In this document: positions 47,550 to 57,553 of the stretch, one piece after another
Layout: the number at the start of each line of letters is the position of its first letter
How positions within the stretch are numbered: position 1 is the stretch's first letter
Assembly (NCBI RefSeq): GCF_015140235.1
Contig: NZ_AP023321.1
Location: 1,354,501 to 1,418,500, forward strand
Direction: 5' to 3'
DNA length: 64,000 bases
From: Solibaculum mannosilyticum
GTDB lineage: Bacteria; Bacillota; Clostridia; Oscillospirales; Acutalibacteraceae
The notes under the pieces: model-generated
Seen by the model: the letters and a program-made list of their open reading frames with translations, nothing else
Databases searched by the model: none
Told to the model about the DNA's origin: nothing
Position numbers and translations under genes: made by a program

Positions 47550-48673
47550 GTGTTTTTCTCCTGAGAATCTGTAGGAACTCTTTCCCATCCATTGGGCAAG
47601 ATAACGCAGAAAGTTGTCCATAAATCCTTACTTTGAGCAGTAATAGTACCCCCATGCTGTTCCACAATCCTTTTTGCAATGGCCAATCCCAATCCAGCTC
47701 CTCCATTTTCGCTGGATCTTGATTCGTCCAAACGATAAAACTTTTCAAAGATGCGATCCAGTTTGTCAGCTGGGATTGTCGTTCCATAATTGCTAAATTG
47801 GATATAAGTATATTTTGCATCTTGCCCCATCGACACAACAATATCGGATGTTGGTTCACTATAATGTACCGCATTTCGCAACAGATTGTCAAATACCCGC
47901 GCCAGTTGATCCGGATCAGCTACCACTGGATTCACTTCTGGAATATCCAATTTACAACCCAAATGATGTTCTCGAAGCAAAGGATAAAACTCCTCCATAA
48001 GCTGACGGACCATCCGATTCAAATTGACTTTGCGAGTGGTTAGCTCAATGTGCTGGGCGTTGAACCGCGTGACGTCAAATAGTTCATTGACAAGCCCTTC
48101 CAAACGATACGCCTTCTCTTTGACCACTTTTACATATTTTTTCCTTTGATCAGCCGGCATATCTTTTTGTTCCTCTAGAAGGCTTAGATAGCCGATAATA
48201 GAAGTTAATGGGGTTTTAATATCGTGAGCTAAATAAACTACCAAATCGTCTTTACGCCGTTCGCTCTCCTTGGCCTCAAACTGACGTTGCCGCAGAGTAT
48301 TTTTGATCGTATTAAGCTTTGTCTCCATCGGACGCAGTTCACTGGGCAGTACGATAGGATCGGGGTTTTCGACAAATACATGATCTACTGCTCCGGAAAT
48401 CTGTTCGATATACTTTGTAAACCGTGCTACTACAATCACTAAGCTCACCAGCAAAACAATCAAAAAAATGCCGGTCAAAATGGTTCCCTTGTGGCTCAGT
48501 GCAAAATAATAGAGATTGGGATCGATACCAACGAGAAAGTTGGCAAAAGAATCCTCGAAAATACCATCTATCAGCAACGGCACTGCCAGAAGAAACGACA
48601 GGCTTACAATCAGTATCACAATGCCCATCCGTCCCAGCAGCTTCATCCGGAATTTCCAATAGTTATTTGTCAA
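47546..48673 (-). CDS. VanS-like sensor histidine kinase
   Basis: A 375-residue membrane kinase with two transmembrane helices (ILIVSLSFLLAVPLLIDGIF and GIFLIVLLVSLVIVVARF), HAMP-like linker, DHp domain with the phosphorylated His in LAHDIKTPLTSIIGYL, and the ATPase domain with N box RVFDNLLRNAVHY and G boxes ENGGAGLGLAIAK. I place the start at the TTG at 48673, which follows GGGGAGTGGGATATCAAA and overlaps the response regulator stop; later Met29 is possible. VanRS-like pairs sense cell-wall stress. Confidence 0.9.
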   Translation of the reverse strand: MTNNYWKFRMKLLGRMGIVILIVSLSFLLAVPLLIDGIFEDSFANFLVGIDPNLYYFALSHKGTILTGIFLIVLLVSLVIVVARFTKYIEQISGAVDHVFVENPDPIVLPSELRPMETKLNTIKNTLRQRQFEAKESERRKDDLVVYLAHDIKTPLTSIIGYLSLLEEQKDMPADQRKKYVKVVKEKAYRLEGLVNELFDVTRFNAQHIELTTRKVNLNRMVRQLMEEFYPLLREHHLGCKLDIPEVNPVVADPDQLARVFDNLLRNAVHYSEPTSDIVVSMGQDAKYTYIQFSNYGTTIPADKLDRIFEKFYRLDESRSSENGGAGLGLAIAKRIVEQHGGTITAQSKDLWTTFCVILPNGWERVPTDSQEKNT

Positions 48674-49355
48674 TTTGATATCCCACTCCCCATACAGTCT
48701 TGATAAACTTTGGCTTTCTGGAGTCCTCATTCATCTTTTCTCTTAAACGGCGTATATGTACCATAACCGTATTATTGCTCTCCAGATACTTCTCCCCCCA
48801 CACCATCTCAAACAGACGTTCCGAACTGAGTACCTTTCCCCTGTTCTCACAGAGAATCCATAGGATGGAAAACTCTGTAGGCGTCAGAGAAAGAGGTATC
48901 CCGTAAAGCGTACAGTGATGGGTGTCCCGATCGATTACCAAGCCGTCGATCTCAATACGATGATTCTGTACCGGTTCCCGTTCGTTGTAACGGGTATACC
49001 TTCTAAGATGGGCCTTAACTCTGGCCACCAGCTCCAATGGATTAAACGGTTTTGTGATATAATCGTCGGCGCCGATGGTAAGACCGGTGATTTTATCCAG
49101 ATCTTCACCCTTTGCCGTCAACATTAAAATAGGGAATTTATGATGTTCCCTCAGCCTACGGCAAAGGGTGAACCCATCCATACCGGGCATCATGACATCT
49201 AAGATAGCCAAATCCAATGAATGCTCCTGGACGCATTGTAACGCTTCCTGAGGATCATAAAATTTAAACACCTCATAGTTTTCATTCTTCAGATATACTT
49301 CCACTAAATCGGCGATTTCCTTTTCATCATCCACAATCATAACGCTTTCATTCAT
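48663..49355 (-). CDS. VanR-like OmpR-family response regulator
   Basis: A 230-residue regulator. The receiver domain has the acidic pair in MIVDDEKE, the phosphorylated Asp in LAILDVMMPG, the Thr in MLTAKG and the Lys in ITKPFNP. The C-terminal winged helix runs from LSLTPTEFSILWILCENRGK to TVMVHIRRLREKMNED, ending VWGVGYQI. ATG at 49355 follows AAAGGTGGAAGACCT. First gene of the RR-HK-vanZ operon. Confidence 0.95.
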   Translation of the reverse strand: MNESVMIVDDEKEIADLVEVYLKNENYEVFKFYDPQEALQCVQEHSLDLAILDVMMPGMDGFTLCRRLREHHKFPILMLTAKGEDLDKITGLTIGADDYITKPFNPLELVARVKAHLRRYTRYNEREPVQNHRIEIDGLVIDRDTHHCTLYGIPLSLTPTEFSILWILCENRGKVLSSERLFEMVWGEKYLESNNTVMVHIRRLREKMNEDSRKPKFIKTVWGVGYQIDK

Positions 49356-49510
49356 AGGTCTTCCACCTTTCCCTTTAACGGTTTTCATTATAATGCTCTG
49401 CTCTCCGGAATGCAACCTCTGCTTCCTTTTCTCGGCAGCTTCCGAGATAAAAATGGAGCCGTTTGGGGTGTGTAAATCCACCCATTGGTTGAGTCGATAA
49501 TCCCTTTTGG

Positions 49511-49562
49511 ACTTTAAGACCGGTTGCTAGTATCATAAAGCAACCGGTCTTAAAGTTTTTTA
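49511..49562 (+). terminator. Long perfect hairpin with T-tract
   Basis: A perfect 18-bp inverted repeat (49511-49528 and 49539-49556; core AAGACCGGTTGC) followed by TTTTT. There is no plus-strand gene directly to its left in this window apart from antisense DNA of the regulator operon, so it may insulate nrdD or be a relic of a mobile element. Confidence 0.6.
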
Positions 49563-49703
49563 TGATTCTCTTCAGTCATTGTGCTAAAAAGGACAGTCAC
49601 CTGATTCCTTTCCAATACCTCTTTCCCCAAAACTCTCCATCTCAGTAGACAAGCTTTCTTCCATATGCTATACTAGTTCCGGAGACTTTTTCGGATAAAT
49701 ACT

Positions 49704-49738
49704 AACTTTTCAGCTGACGGCTGAAAAGTTTCTTTTTG
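49704..49738 (+). terminator. Hairpin with T-tract upstream of nrdD
   Basis: AACTTTTCAGC (49704-49714), TGACG, GCTGAAAAGTT (49720-49730), then TCTTTTT. The 483 bases between the regulator operon and nrdD hold this, the hairpin at 49511, and the nrdD promoter region; no gene is visible. It may terminate a short RNA started at a weak promoter near 49665. Confidence 0.55.
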
Positions 49739-49760
49739 CGAATTTTTGGTATATTCGCCA

Positions 49761-49813
49761 TTGACAATACTATTTCTTGTGCCTATAATAGAGAAGCGCG
49801 CTATATCTAGTGT
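49761..49813 (+). promoter_or_regulatory. nrdDG promoter with two NrdR boxes
   Basis: TTGACA (49761-49766), 17-base spacer, TATAAT (49784-49789). GCGCTATATCTAGTGT (49798-49813) matches the NrdR box consensus ACACTATATATAGTGT at 13 of 16 positions, and ATACTATTTCTTGTGC (49767-49782) matches at 11 of 16. Their starts are 31 bases apart, the three-helical-turn spacing typical of NrdR box pairs. The first fills the promoter spacer, so NrdR with bound (d)ATP should block transcription. Confidence 0.82.
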
Positions 49814-49838
49814 CTTATTTTGAAGGAGGAAACCACAA

Positions 49839-52151
49839 ATGATCTCTTGCATTATCAAGCGGGACGGCCGTGAAATGGCCTATGACGCTGTTAAAATAGC
49901 TACCGCTATCCAAAAGGCCATGGTAGCAACCCATCAGCCCGACGCCCAAGAGGCCGCTCAAAATCTAGCGCCCATGGTGGAAGCCGCGTTGGAGGCCGAC
50001 GGCTGCATTACTCCCGGCGTGGAGGATATCCAAGATCATGTGGAACGTATCCTGATTCAAAATGGGTATGTACATGCTGCTAAAGCATACATTCTTTACC
50101 GTGCTGAGAGATCCCGTACTCGTGAACTCAATACCCGTTTGATGAAAACTTTAGAGGATATCACCTTCAAAGACGCAAAGGAAAGCGATATTAAGCGGGA
50201 AAATGCCAATGTGGATGGCGATACCGCTATGGGTACCATGCTCAAGTATGGTTCGGAGAGCGCCAAACATTTCTTCCAAATGAATGTCCTGAAGCCGGAA
50301 CATGCCCGTGCTCATCAGGAAGGACGCATCCACATCCACGATCTGGACTTCTTAACCCTCACCACTACCTGCTGCCAGATCGATATTCAAAAACTGTTCT
50401 CCGGCGGTTTCTCCACCGGTCACGGCACCCTCCGGGAACCCAACGATATCCAGAGTTATTCCGCTTTGGCCTGCATCGCCATCCAGTCCAATCAAAATGA
50501 TCAACACGGCGGGCAGTCCATCGTCAACTTCGATTATGGTATGGCAGCCGGCGTGTCCAAGACTTTCCGCAAGAGATACCTTCAGAAATTGACAAATTGT
50601 CTGGAATTGCTCAGCGATGAAAAAACAGTTAAAACAGCTGAGGAAATCTATCAGTCCCTTCAGGAACAGGGTCATACACCTTCCCTCGGAAATGCGGAAG
50701 AGTACAATGCCCTTCTTTCCGATGCATTAATCAAAGCTGGACTGGATACCGCCTTGGTAGAAAAAGCAGTGGCCTTCTCCCAGGAGCATGCCTCCGCTGA
50801 AACCGACCGCGCTACTTTCCAGGCCATGGAAGCTTTGATTCATAACCTTAACACCATGCATTCCCGCGCCGGCGCCCAGACTCCCTTCTCTTCCATCAAC
50901 TACGGTATGGATACCTCTCCAGAAGGCCGTATGGTCATTAAAAACGTCCTCTTGGCCCAGGAAAAAGGTCTCGGCCGAGGTGAAACTCCTATCTTCCCCA
51001 TCCATATCTTCCGCATCAAAAAGGGAATCAACTACGATCCTGCTGATCCCAACTATGACCTCTTTCAACTGGCTATGCGGGTCAGTGCGAAACGTCTTTT
51101 CCCCAACTTCAGTTTCCAGGATGCTCCTTTTAACCTGGAGTACTACGTCCCTGGGCATCCCGAAACAGAGGTGGCTTACATGGGTTGCCGTACCCGCGTT
51201 ATGGCCAATGAATACGATAAATCCAAGCAGATCAGCTATGGACGCGGCAATCTGAGCTTTACCTCTATCAATTTACCTCGTATCGCGATCCAGGCCGGGG
51301 GCGATGTGGATCGTTTTTTTGAGGATCTGGACCGTACGATGGATTTGTGTATCGATCAGCTCAATGAACGTTTTGAGATCCAGGCTCGTAAAAAAGTGCG
51401 TAATTTCCCTTTCCTCATGGGCGCCGGCGTATGGCTGGACAGTGAAAATTTAGGCCCGGACGACGAAGTTCGCGAAATTCTCAAGCACGGCACTTTAAGC
51501 GTCGGTTTTATCGGTCTTGCCGAAGCTCTCAAGGCTCTTATCGGCCAGCATCACGGAGAAAGCCAAGTAGCCCAGAATCTGGGTCTCAGTATTGTCTCCC
51601 ATATGCGGGAACGGATGGACAAGGAGTGTCAAAAAACAGGTATGAACTATTCCCTGCTCGCCACTCCGGCAGAAGGTTTGTCTGGTCGTTTTGTCCGCAT
51701 TGACAAGGAAAAATTCGGCATTATTCCCGGCGTTACCGATCGGGATTATTATACCAACAGCTTCCATATCCCCGTCTATTACCCCATCAGCGCCTTCCAG
51801 AAGATTCAGTTGGAAGGTCCTTACCACGCTTTGACCAACGCTGGTCATATCACTTATGTGGAGCTGGACGGTGATCCTGTCCAGAACCTGGATGCTTTTG
51901 AGAAGGTAATCCGCTGCATGTACGATGCTGGCGTGGGATACGGTTCCATCAATCATCCTGTGGATCGGGACCCTGTGTGCGGATATACTGGTGTCATCGG
52001 CGATACTTGCCCGATGTGTGGCCGTAAAGAGACTGAAAGCCAACCGTTTGAACGCATCCGCCGTATCACCGGTTATCTGGTGGGTACTCTGGACCGTTTC
52101 AACGACGCCAAACGCGCAGAGGAACATGATCGTGTAAAGCACGGTGTATAA
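49839..52151 (+). CDS. nrdD: Anaerobic ribonucleoside-triphosphate reductase
   Basis: A 770-residue glycyl-radical enzyme that makes deoxyribonucleotides without oxygen. The N-terminal ATP-cone (MISCIIKRDGREMAYDAVKI, residues 1-90) senses (d)ATP. The active-site region includes TTTCCQIDIQKLFSGGFSTG. The C-terminal zinc site is DPVCGYTG with DTCPMCGR, and the radical glycine is in RRITGYLVG. ATG follows GAAGGAGGAAACCACAA. Ends TAA, 21 bases before nrdG. Confidence 0.97.
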   Translation: MISCIIKRDGREMAYDAVKIATAIQKAMVATHQPDAQEAAQNLAPMVEAALEADGCITPGVEDIQDHVERILIQNGYVHAAKAYILYRAERSRTRELNTRLMKTLEDITFKDAKESDIKRENANVDGDTAMGTMLKYGSESAKHFFQMNVLKPEHARAHQEGRIHIHDLDFLTLTTTCCQIDIQKLFSGGFSTGHGTLREPNDIQSYSALACIAIQSNQNDQHGGQSIVNFDYGMAAGVSKTFRKRYLQKLTNCLELLSDEKTVKTAEEIYQSLQEQGHTPSLGNAEEYNALLSDALIKAGLDTALVEKAVAFSQEHASAETDRATFQAMEALIHNLNTMHSRAGAQTPFSSINYGMDTSPEGRMVIKNVLLAQEKGLGRGETPIFPIHIFRIKKGINYDPADPNYDLFQLAMRVSAKRLFPNFSFQDAPFNLEYYVPGHPETEVAYMGCRTRVMANEYDKSKQISYGRGNLSFTSINLPRIAIQAGGDVDRFFEDLDRTMDLCIDQLNERFEIQARKKVRNFPFLMGAGVWLDSENLGPDDEVREILKHGTLSVGFIGLAEALKALIGQHHGESQVAQNLGLSIVSHMRERMDKECQKTGMNYSLLATPAEGLSGRFVRIDKEKFGIIPGVTDRDYYTNSFHIPVYYPISAFQKIQLEGPYHALTNAGHITYVELDGDPVQNLDAFEKVIRCMYDAGVGYGSINHPVDRDPVCGYTGVIGDTCPMCGRKETESQPFERIRRITGYLVGTLDRFNDAKRAEEHDRVKHGV

Positions 52152-52172
52152 CAGCGAGGTGGAATTAGTATT

Positions 52173-52685
52173 ATGGGTTCCGTACTTCGATTGGCCGGTG
52201 TGGCAGAGGATTCCATTGTAGATGGCCCAGGGCTGCGATTGGCTATTTTCGTACAAGGATGTCCTCATAATTGTCCTGGATGCCACAATCCTGAAACACA
52301 TGATTCTTCCGGTGGATACGATTTTTCCGTGGAGGATATCATCCAAAAATTACAAAAAAATCCTCTGCTAGACGGCATTACTCTCAGTGGCGGAGAACCT
52401 CTTTGTCAACCGGTTCCCCTGGTTCAATTGGCATTGTCCGCTCAGAAGATGGGGAAAAATGTCTGGCTCTACACGGGTTTTACCTGGAAACAAGTATTAC
52501 AGATGCGTGAAAAAGACGATGCCGTCCGCGCTCTTCTGGATCAAGTAGATGTCTTAGTGGATGGCCCTTTTATTCAGTCACAAAGAAGCTTGGAACTGCA
52601 TTTTCGGGGATCTTCCAATCAGCATCTGATTGACGTTCAAAAAAGTCTTGAGGCTGATATAGACCATCCTATCCTATGGGAATAG
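52173..52685 (+). CDS. nrdG: Anaerobic ribonucleotide reductase activase (radical SAM)
   Basis: A 170-residue radical-SAM enzyme that installs the glycyl radical on NrdD. The iron-sulfur cysteines are in QGCPHNCPGCHNP (C-x5-C-x2-C region), followed by the SAM-binding TLSGGEPL and the end of the half barrel VDVLVDGPFI. ATG follows GCGAGGTGGAATTAGTATT. Ends with TAG, so the host uses amber as a normal stop. Confidence 0.97.
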   Translation: MGSVLRLAGVAEDSIVDGPGLRLAIFVQGCPHNCPGCHNPETHDSSGGYDFSVEDIIQKLQKNPLLDGITLSGGEPLCQPVPLVQLALSAQKMGKNVWLYTGFTWKQVLQMREKDDAVRALLDQVDVLVDGPFIQSQRSLELHFRGSSNQHLIDVQKSLEADIDHPILWE

Positions 52686-52701
52686 ATCTGTCCTTATTTT
52701 T

Positions 52702-52739
52702 ATCCTGCAGACCCTTCAGAACGGTCTGCAGGATTTTTT
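52702..52739 (+). terminator. Terminator of nrdDG
   Basis: ATCCTGCAGACC (52702-52713) and GGTCTGCAGGAT (52723-52734), perfect 12-bp stem followed by TTTTTG. Confidence 0.93.
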
Positions 52740-52755
52740 GTTTTCATAGAAAAAA

Positions 52756-52801
52756 GAGAGAAGCCTGCGGACGAAAGGACCGCAGGCTTCTCTCTTTTTT
52801 T
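52756..52801. terminator. Bidirectional terminator, serves gdhA
   Basis: A perfect 15-bp stem (GAGAGAAGCCTGCGG 52756-52770; partner 52780-52794) with T-run on the plus side and an A-run before it that is the T-run for the minus-strand gdhA. Confidence 0.9.
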
Positions 52802-52836
52802 ATCTCATTGGAGGTAATAAAAAACACAATCTAGAA

Positions 52837-54198
<1,362 letters not shown>

Positions 54199-54284
54199 TC
54201 AAATCATCCAGCTTTGCAGGAAGACATAAGCATTCCTGCAAACAGAATGACCTGAACAATGCAATCATTGGATTTATTGCCCCT

Positions 54285-54418
54285 ATTTTATCACTAATTC
54301 GCCCCTTTTTGCAATAGGGATTGCAAAAAAAATGCAATTTCAAAAAAATTTCTTTCGTTTCGTTCTTTTCTCTCCTTGCAGAATGCCTCTTGCAAAAAAT
54401 CGTTTGTTTGGCTATAAT
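54285..54418. promoter_or_regulatory. Divergent promoter region of gdhA and the zinc-ribbon gene
   Basis: Minus strand, for gdhA: TTGCAA (54309-54314) and TAAAAT (54285-54290), spacer 18. Plus strand: TTGCAA (54390-54395), 17-base spacer, TATAAT (54413-54418). The region repeats TTGCAA or TGCAA about five times between 54309 and 54395, which could be regulator half-sites. Confidence 0.65.
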
Positions 54419-54450
54419 AATTATCATCAAATAAGACGGAGCGTTGAAAG

Positions 54451-54660
54451 ATGAAAACTTGTCCCAATTGTGGCAATTCCTATGACGATCAATTAGATTC
54501 CTGTCCTTATTGCCAGTCGGATGCCCCCCCTCCTTCCAAAGCCGGACGCGTCGGGCGTGCTCTTGGTAAGGCTCTCTTTATCACCGTAGTGCTGATTATC
54601 ATCGTCGCTGTGGTGCTCCTGTCCGATTCCATCATTGCTTGGATCGGCCAACTGTTTTAA
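54451..54660 (+). CDS. Small zinc-ribbon membrane protein
   Basis: A 69-residue protein with a zinc ribbon (MKTCPNCGNSYDDQLDSCPY, cysteines 4, 7, 18 and 21) and one C-terminal transmembrane helix (LFITVVLIIIVAVVLL). Function unknown. ATG follows ACGGAGCGTTGAAAG. Confidence 0.85.
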   Translation: MKTCPNCGNSYDDQLDSCPYCQSDAPPPSKAGRVGRALGKALFITVVLIIIVAVVLLSDSIIAWIGQLF

Positions 54661-54685
54661 CTTTCATCCTTGCAGTTTATTAAAA

Positions 54686-54727
54686 AAGTCCCCTGTGATC
54701 AAATTGGTCACAGGGGACTTTTTCTTT
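54686..54727. terminator. Bidirectional terminator
   Basis: AAGTCCCCTGTGA (54686-54698) and TCACAGGGGACTT (54708-54720), perfect 13-bp stem, T-runs on both sides, between two convergent genes. Confidence 0.92.
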
Positions 54728-54736
54728 TATTGTTTC

Positions 54737-56635
54737 TTACGCTTCATTTAGCTGTTCGCCTAAAGTCTCCCACTCTTCATAAAGGGCGTCCAAATTTTTT
54801 TGGATTTCCTCCAGCTGGGCATTGATCTCTACAATGCGGGTATAATCAGCGCTGACATCTGGTTGTTCCAATTGAGCTGTCACTTGGGACTGTTGTTGTT
54901 CCATCTGCTCAATCTCAGCTTCCAGCCGTTTAAACCTCCCCGCCATACGCCGTTTAGCTGATTCAGCTTCTTTACGCTGTTGATAGGCATTCGGCTTCTT
55001 GATTGGTTTGGGGGATGCCGCTATTTTTTGTACACCCATCATCTTTTCCAGATAGGCGTCGTAGTTGCCGACATACTGCTCGACACCATCGATGGTGAGG
55101 CGCAAGACACGATCAGCCAATTTATTGATGAGATAACGGTCGTGGGATACAATCAGCAGCGTCCCTTCATAATCCTTCAGCGCACCCTCCAACGCCTCTC
55201 GGGACCCTACATCCAGATGGTTGGTAGGTTCGTCCAACAACAGGAAGTTTGCTTTGGACAGCATCAGTTTCAGAAGGGCGACTCTAGCCCGTTCCCCGCC
55301 CGAAAGCGCTGAGATGGGTTTAAATACGTCGTCCCCTTTGAATAAAAAGATGGCTAAGGCACTGCGTACCATGGTCTGAGTCATGCGCGGATAATCATCC
55401 CAAATCTCATCCAGGACGGTCTTATTCGGATGCAATCCTGATAAATTCTGGTCGTAGTACCCAATTTGGACTCCAGCCCCTCGACGCATCCGGCCGGCAT
55501 CGCTCCCCAACTCTCCGGTAAGCATCTTAAGAAAAGTGGTTTTCCCGCATCCGTTTTCTCCTATGAGAAAAACCCTCTCCCCTTTTTGTATGGTAAAAGA
55601 TGCATGATCAAATAACCTTTTGGATCCAAAGGATTTGCTTAAGTCTTCACACACAAGCACATCATTGCCCGATACAGGCGGCACTTCAAACCGGAAATGA
55701 ATGGTTTCAATCTCGCTCTCTGGAACTTCCAGTTCTTCTTTCAGACGATCAATACGTTTTAATTCACTCTCGGCCTTTTTGATGTTGCGTTCCCGATTCC
55801 ATCGGCGTTGCTGTTCCACAATGCCTTCAATGCGATGAATCTCCCGCATCTGGGTCTCATAATGCCGGCGCTGGATCTCCCGCTGTTCTTCCTTATGTTC
55901 TAAATACTTGGAATACCCTCCGTCAAATGTCGCCAGACGTCCATGTTCCAGCTCAAACGTACGGCGGGTGACCTTATCCAGAAAATAACGGTCATGGGAG
56001 ATGACGACAAATGCTCCGTTAAAGTCCTGGAGATATTGTTCCAGCCATTCTACCGATGTGATATCCAGATGGTTGGTGGGCTCGTCCAGCAACAGAAAAT
56101 TGGCGCCGCTGACCAGAAGCCGTGCCAACCCTACCTTGGACTTCTGTCCTCCACTCAGGGTGGACATAGGACGATTTAAATCCTGCTCCTCAAACCCTAA
56201 TCCCAACAGTGCTGCTCGAGTCCGGCTGCGAAAGGTCAACCCGCCGTCAGACTCAAACTGTTCTTGCAGACGATGCTGCATGTCAATCAACTCCGGATCA
56301 GCTGAATGATCCAATTGAACAGCAATTTCATGTAGTTTCTCTTCCGCGGAAAGAAGCGGAGCAAAACAGGAAAGCGCCTCTTCCAGCACCGTGCGATGGG
56401 GATCATTGCATGCATGCTGTTCCAAATATCCTATCACAGCCTCTCGGCTACAGTGCACTTCCCCACCGTCGGCTTCCATCTGGCCGGTGATCAACTGGAA
56501 TAAAGTGGTCTTACCCGCTCCATTGGCTCCCACCAATCCGATATGATCTCGTTGCTCTACATGAAAAGATACATTGTCAAATAACACGTCGGCTCCAAAG
56601 CTCTTTTGCAGCTTGGATGCGCTTAACACTACCAT
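54737..56635 (-). CDS. ABC-F family ATPase (translation factor / resistance type)
   Basis: A 632-residue soluble protein with two ABC domains and no membrane segments. First domain: Walker A GANGAGKTT (about 38), signature LSGGQKSK, Walker B LLLDEPTNHLD. Second domain: GENGCGKTT (about 362), LSGGERAR, LLLDEPTNHLD. The linker between them is long and charged, and the C terminus is a coiled coil (LEAEIEQMEQQQSQVTAQLE), as in Uup/YdiF-type ABC-F proteins that act on the ribosome. No evidence for antibiotic protection can be read from the linker. Confidence 0.94.
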   Translation of the reverse strand: MVVLSASKLQKSFGADVLFDNVSFHVEQRDHIGLVGANGAGKTTLFQLITGQMEADGGEVHCSREAVIGYLEQHACNDPHRTVLEEALSCFAPLLSAEEKLHEIAVQLDHSADPELIDMQHRLQEQFESDGGLTFRSRTRAALLGLGFEEQDLNRPMSTLSGGQKSKVGLARLLVSGANFLLLDEPTNHLDITSVEWLEQYLQDFNGAFVVISHDRYFLDKVTRRTFELEHGRLATFDGGYSKYLEHKEEQREIQRRHYETQMREIHRIEGIVEQQRRWNRERNIKKAESELKRIDRLKEELEVPESEIETIHFRFEVPPVSGNDVLVCEDLSKSFGSKRLFDHASFTIQKGERVFLIGENGCGKTTFLKMLTGELGSDAGRMRRGAGVQIGYYDQNLSGLHPNKTVLDEIWDDYPRMTQTMVRSALAIFLFKGDDVFKPISALSGGERARVALLKLMLSKANFLLLDEPTNHLDVGSREALEGALKDYEGTLLIVSHDRYLINKLADRVLRLTIDGVEQYVGNYDAYLEKMMGVQKIAASPKPIKKPNAYQQRKEAESAKRRMAGRFKRLEAEIEQMEQQQSQVTAQLEQPDVSADYTRIVEINAQLEEIQKNLDALYEEWETLGEQLNEA

Positions 56636-56686
56636 TGCGAACCTCTCAAATGATTAATCTGCGCCTGCCGGGGCTTTTTTCTTCTC

Positions 56687-57202
56687 TTATTTGGAGGAGA
56701 AAAGATTCGCTACGTTATGCAGCCTATCCCCTTCCAGACGATAGACGCTCCAATCACTCATTGCTTTCGCGCCTAATTTTTCATAAAATGCGATGGAAGG
56801 CTTGTTCCAATTGAGGCAAGCCCACTCCATACGTCCACAGCCCCGTTCTACGGCGACACGTGCCAGAAAAGTCACCAGCAATTTGCCGATGCCTTTACCG
56901 CGCATATCCGGATCTACAAATACATCCTCCAGATACAGACCCTGCCGGCCCATAAAAGTGGAAAAGTTATGGAAAAACAAAGCGAATCCCACCGGTTTCC
57001 CCTCATACTCCGCCAGCACTACCTGGGCCGCCCGGCGGACAAATAAAGAATCGTACAACACCTCTTCAGTGGTAACAACATCGTTGCTCATGCGCTCGTA
57101 TTCAGCGATTTTACGGATGAAGGAAAAGACCAATGCATTGTCTCGCTCATGGGCAAAACGAAGCGTGCAACCGGGAATATTGGTTTGAATATTCTGGTTC
57201 AT
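56687..57202 (-). CDS. GNAT N-acetyltransferase (polyamine/thialysine type)
   Basis: A 171-residue acetyltransferase. FALFFHNFSTFMGRQGLYLE then DVFVDPDMRGKGIGKLLVTF (acetyl-CoA loop) and RMEWACLNWNKPSIAFYEKL are the motifs of the diamine/spermidine/thialysine acetyltransferase subgroup. ATG at 57202 follows AAAGGAGAGGTTTTGATT. It has its own promoter upstream. Confidence 0.9.
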   Translation of the reverse strand: MNQNIQTNIPGCTLRFAHERDNALVFSFIRKIAEYERMSNDVVTTEEVLYDSLFVRRAAQVVLAEYEGKPVGFALFFHNFSTFMGRQGLYLEDVFVDPDMRGKGIGKLLVTFLARVAVERGCGRMEWACLNWNKPSIAFYEKLGAKAMSDWSVYRLEGDRLHNVANLFSSK

Positions 57203-57310
57203 AATCAAAACCTCTCCTTTAATTGAATCGGCCTTCTTTAGGTCGATTTTCGTCCCATCGTAAAAAATTGTGGCGTTCTTCTAACACCACTGGTTTTCTT
57301 AGTATACCAC

Positions 57311-57339
57311 ACTATACAAGTGGTTTCCACGAAAGTCAA
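57311..57339 (-). promoter_or_regulatory. Promoter of the GNAT gene
   Basis: TTGACT (57334-57339), 17-base spacer, TATAGT (57311-57316), minus strand. The rest of the 351 bases between this gene and the hydrogenase operon holds the hydrogenase terminator and nothing else that I can support. Confidence 0.8.
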
Positions 57340-57501
57340 GGTATTTTTTTGCCGGATAGTGCCTCGTTTCATTTTATAAGGGGATCTTTATGATATTCTT
57401 TGTCATGACAGCCTGTAGATTTACCTTCCAAGGTACAAACTTCCATTAAAAGTTAGACTTTTTATCTCCCGTTCGTGGTATTTAGGCTGAGTGTCATCTA
57501 G

Positions 57502-57533
57502 AAAAAACCCCGCCTGACCGAAGCCAAGCGGGG
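57502..57533 (-). terminator. Terminator of the hydrogenase operon
   Basis: GCGGGG (57528-57533) and CCCCGC (57508-57513) pair and are followed on the minus strand by TTTTTTC. It lies 20 bases after the stop codon of the last hydrogenase gene. Confidence 0.88.
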
Positions 57534-57553
57534 CAAAATCACATCAAACGCGA

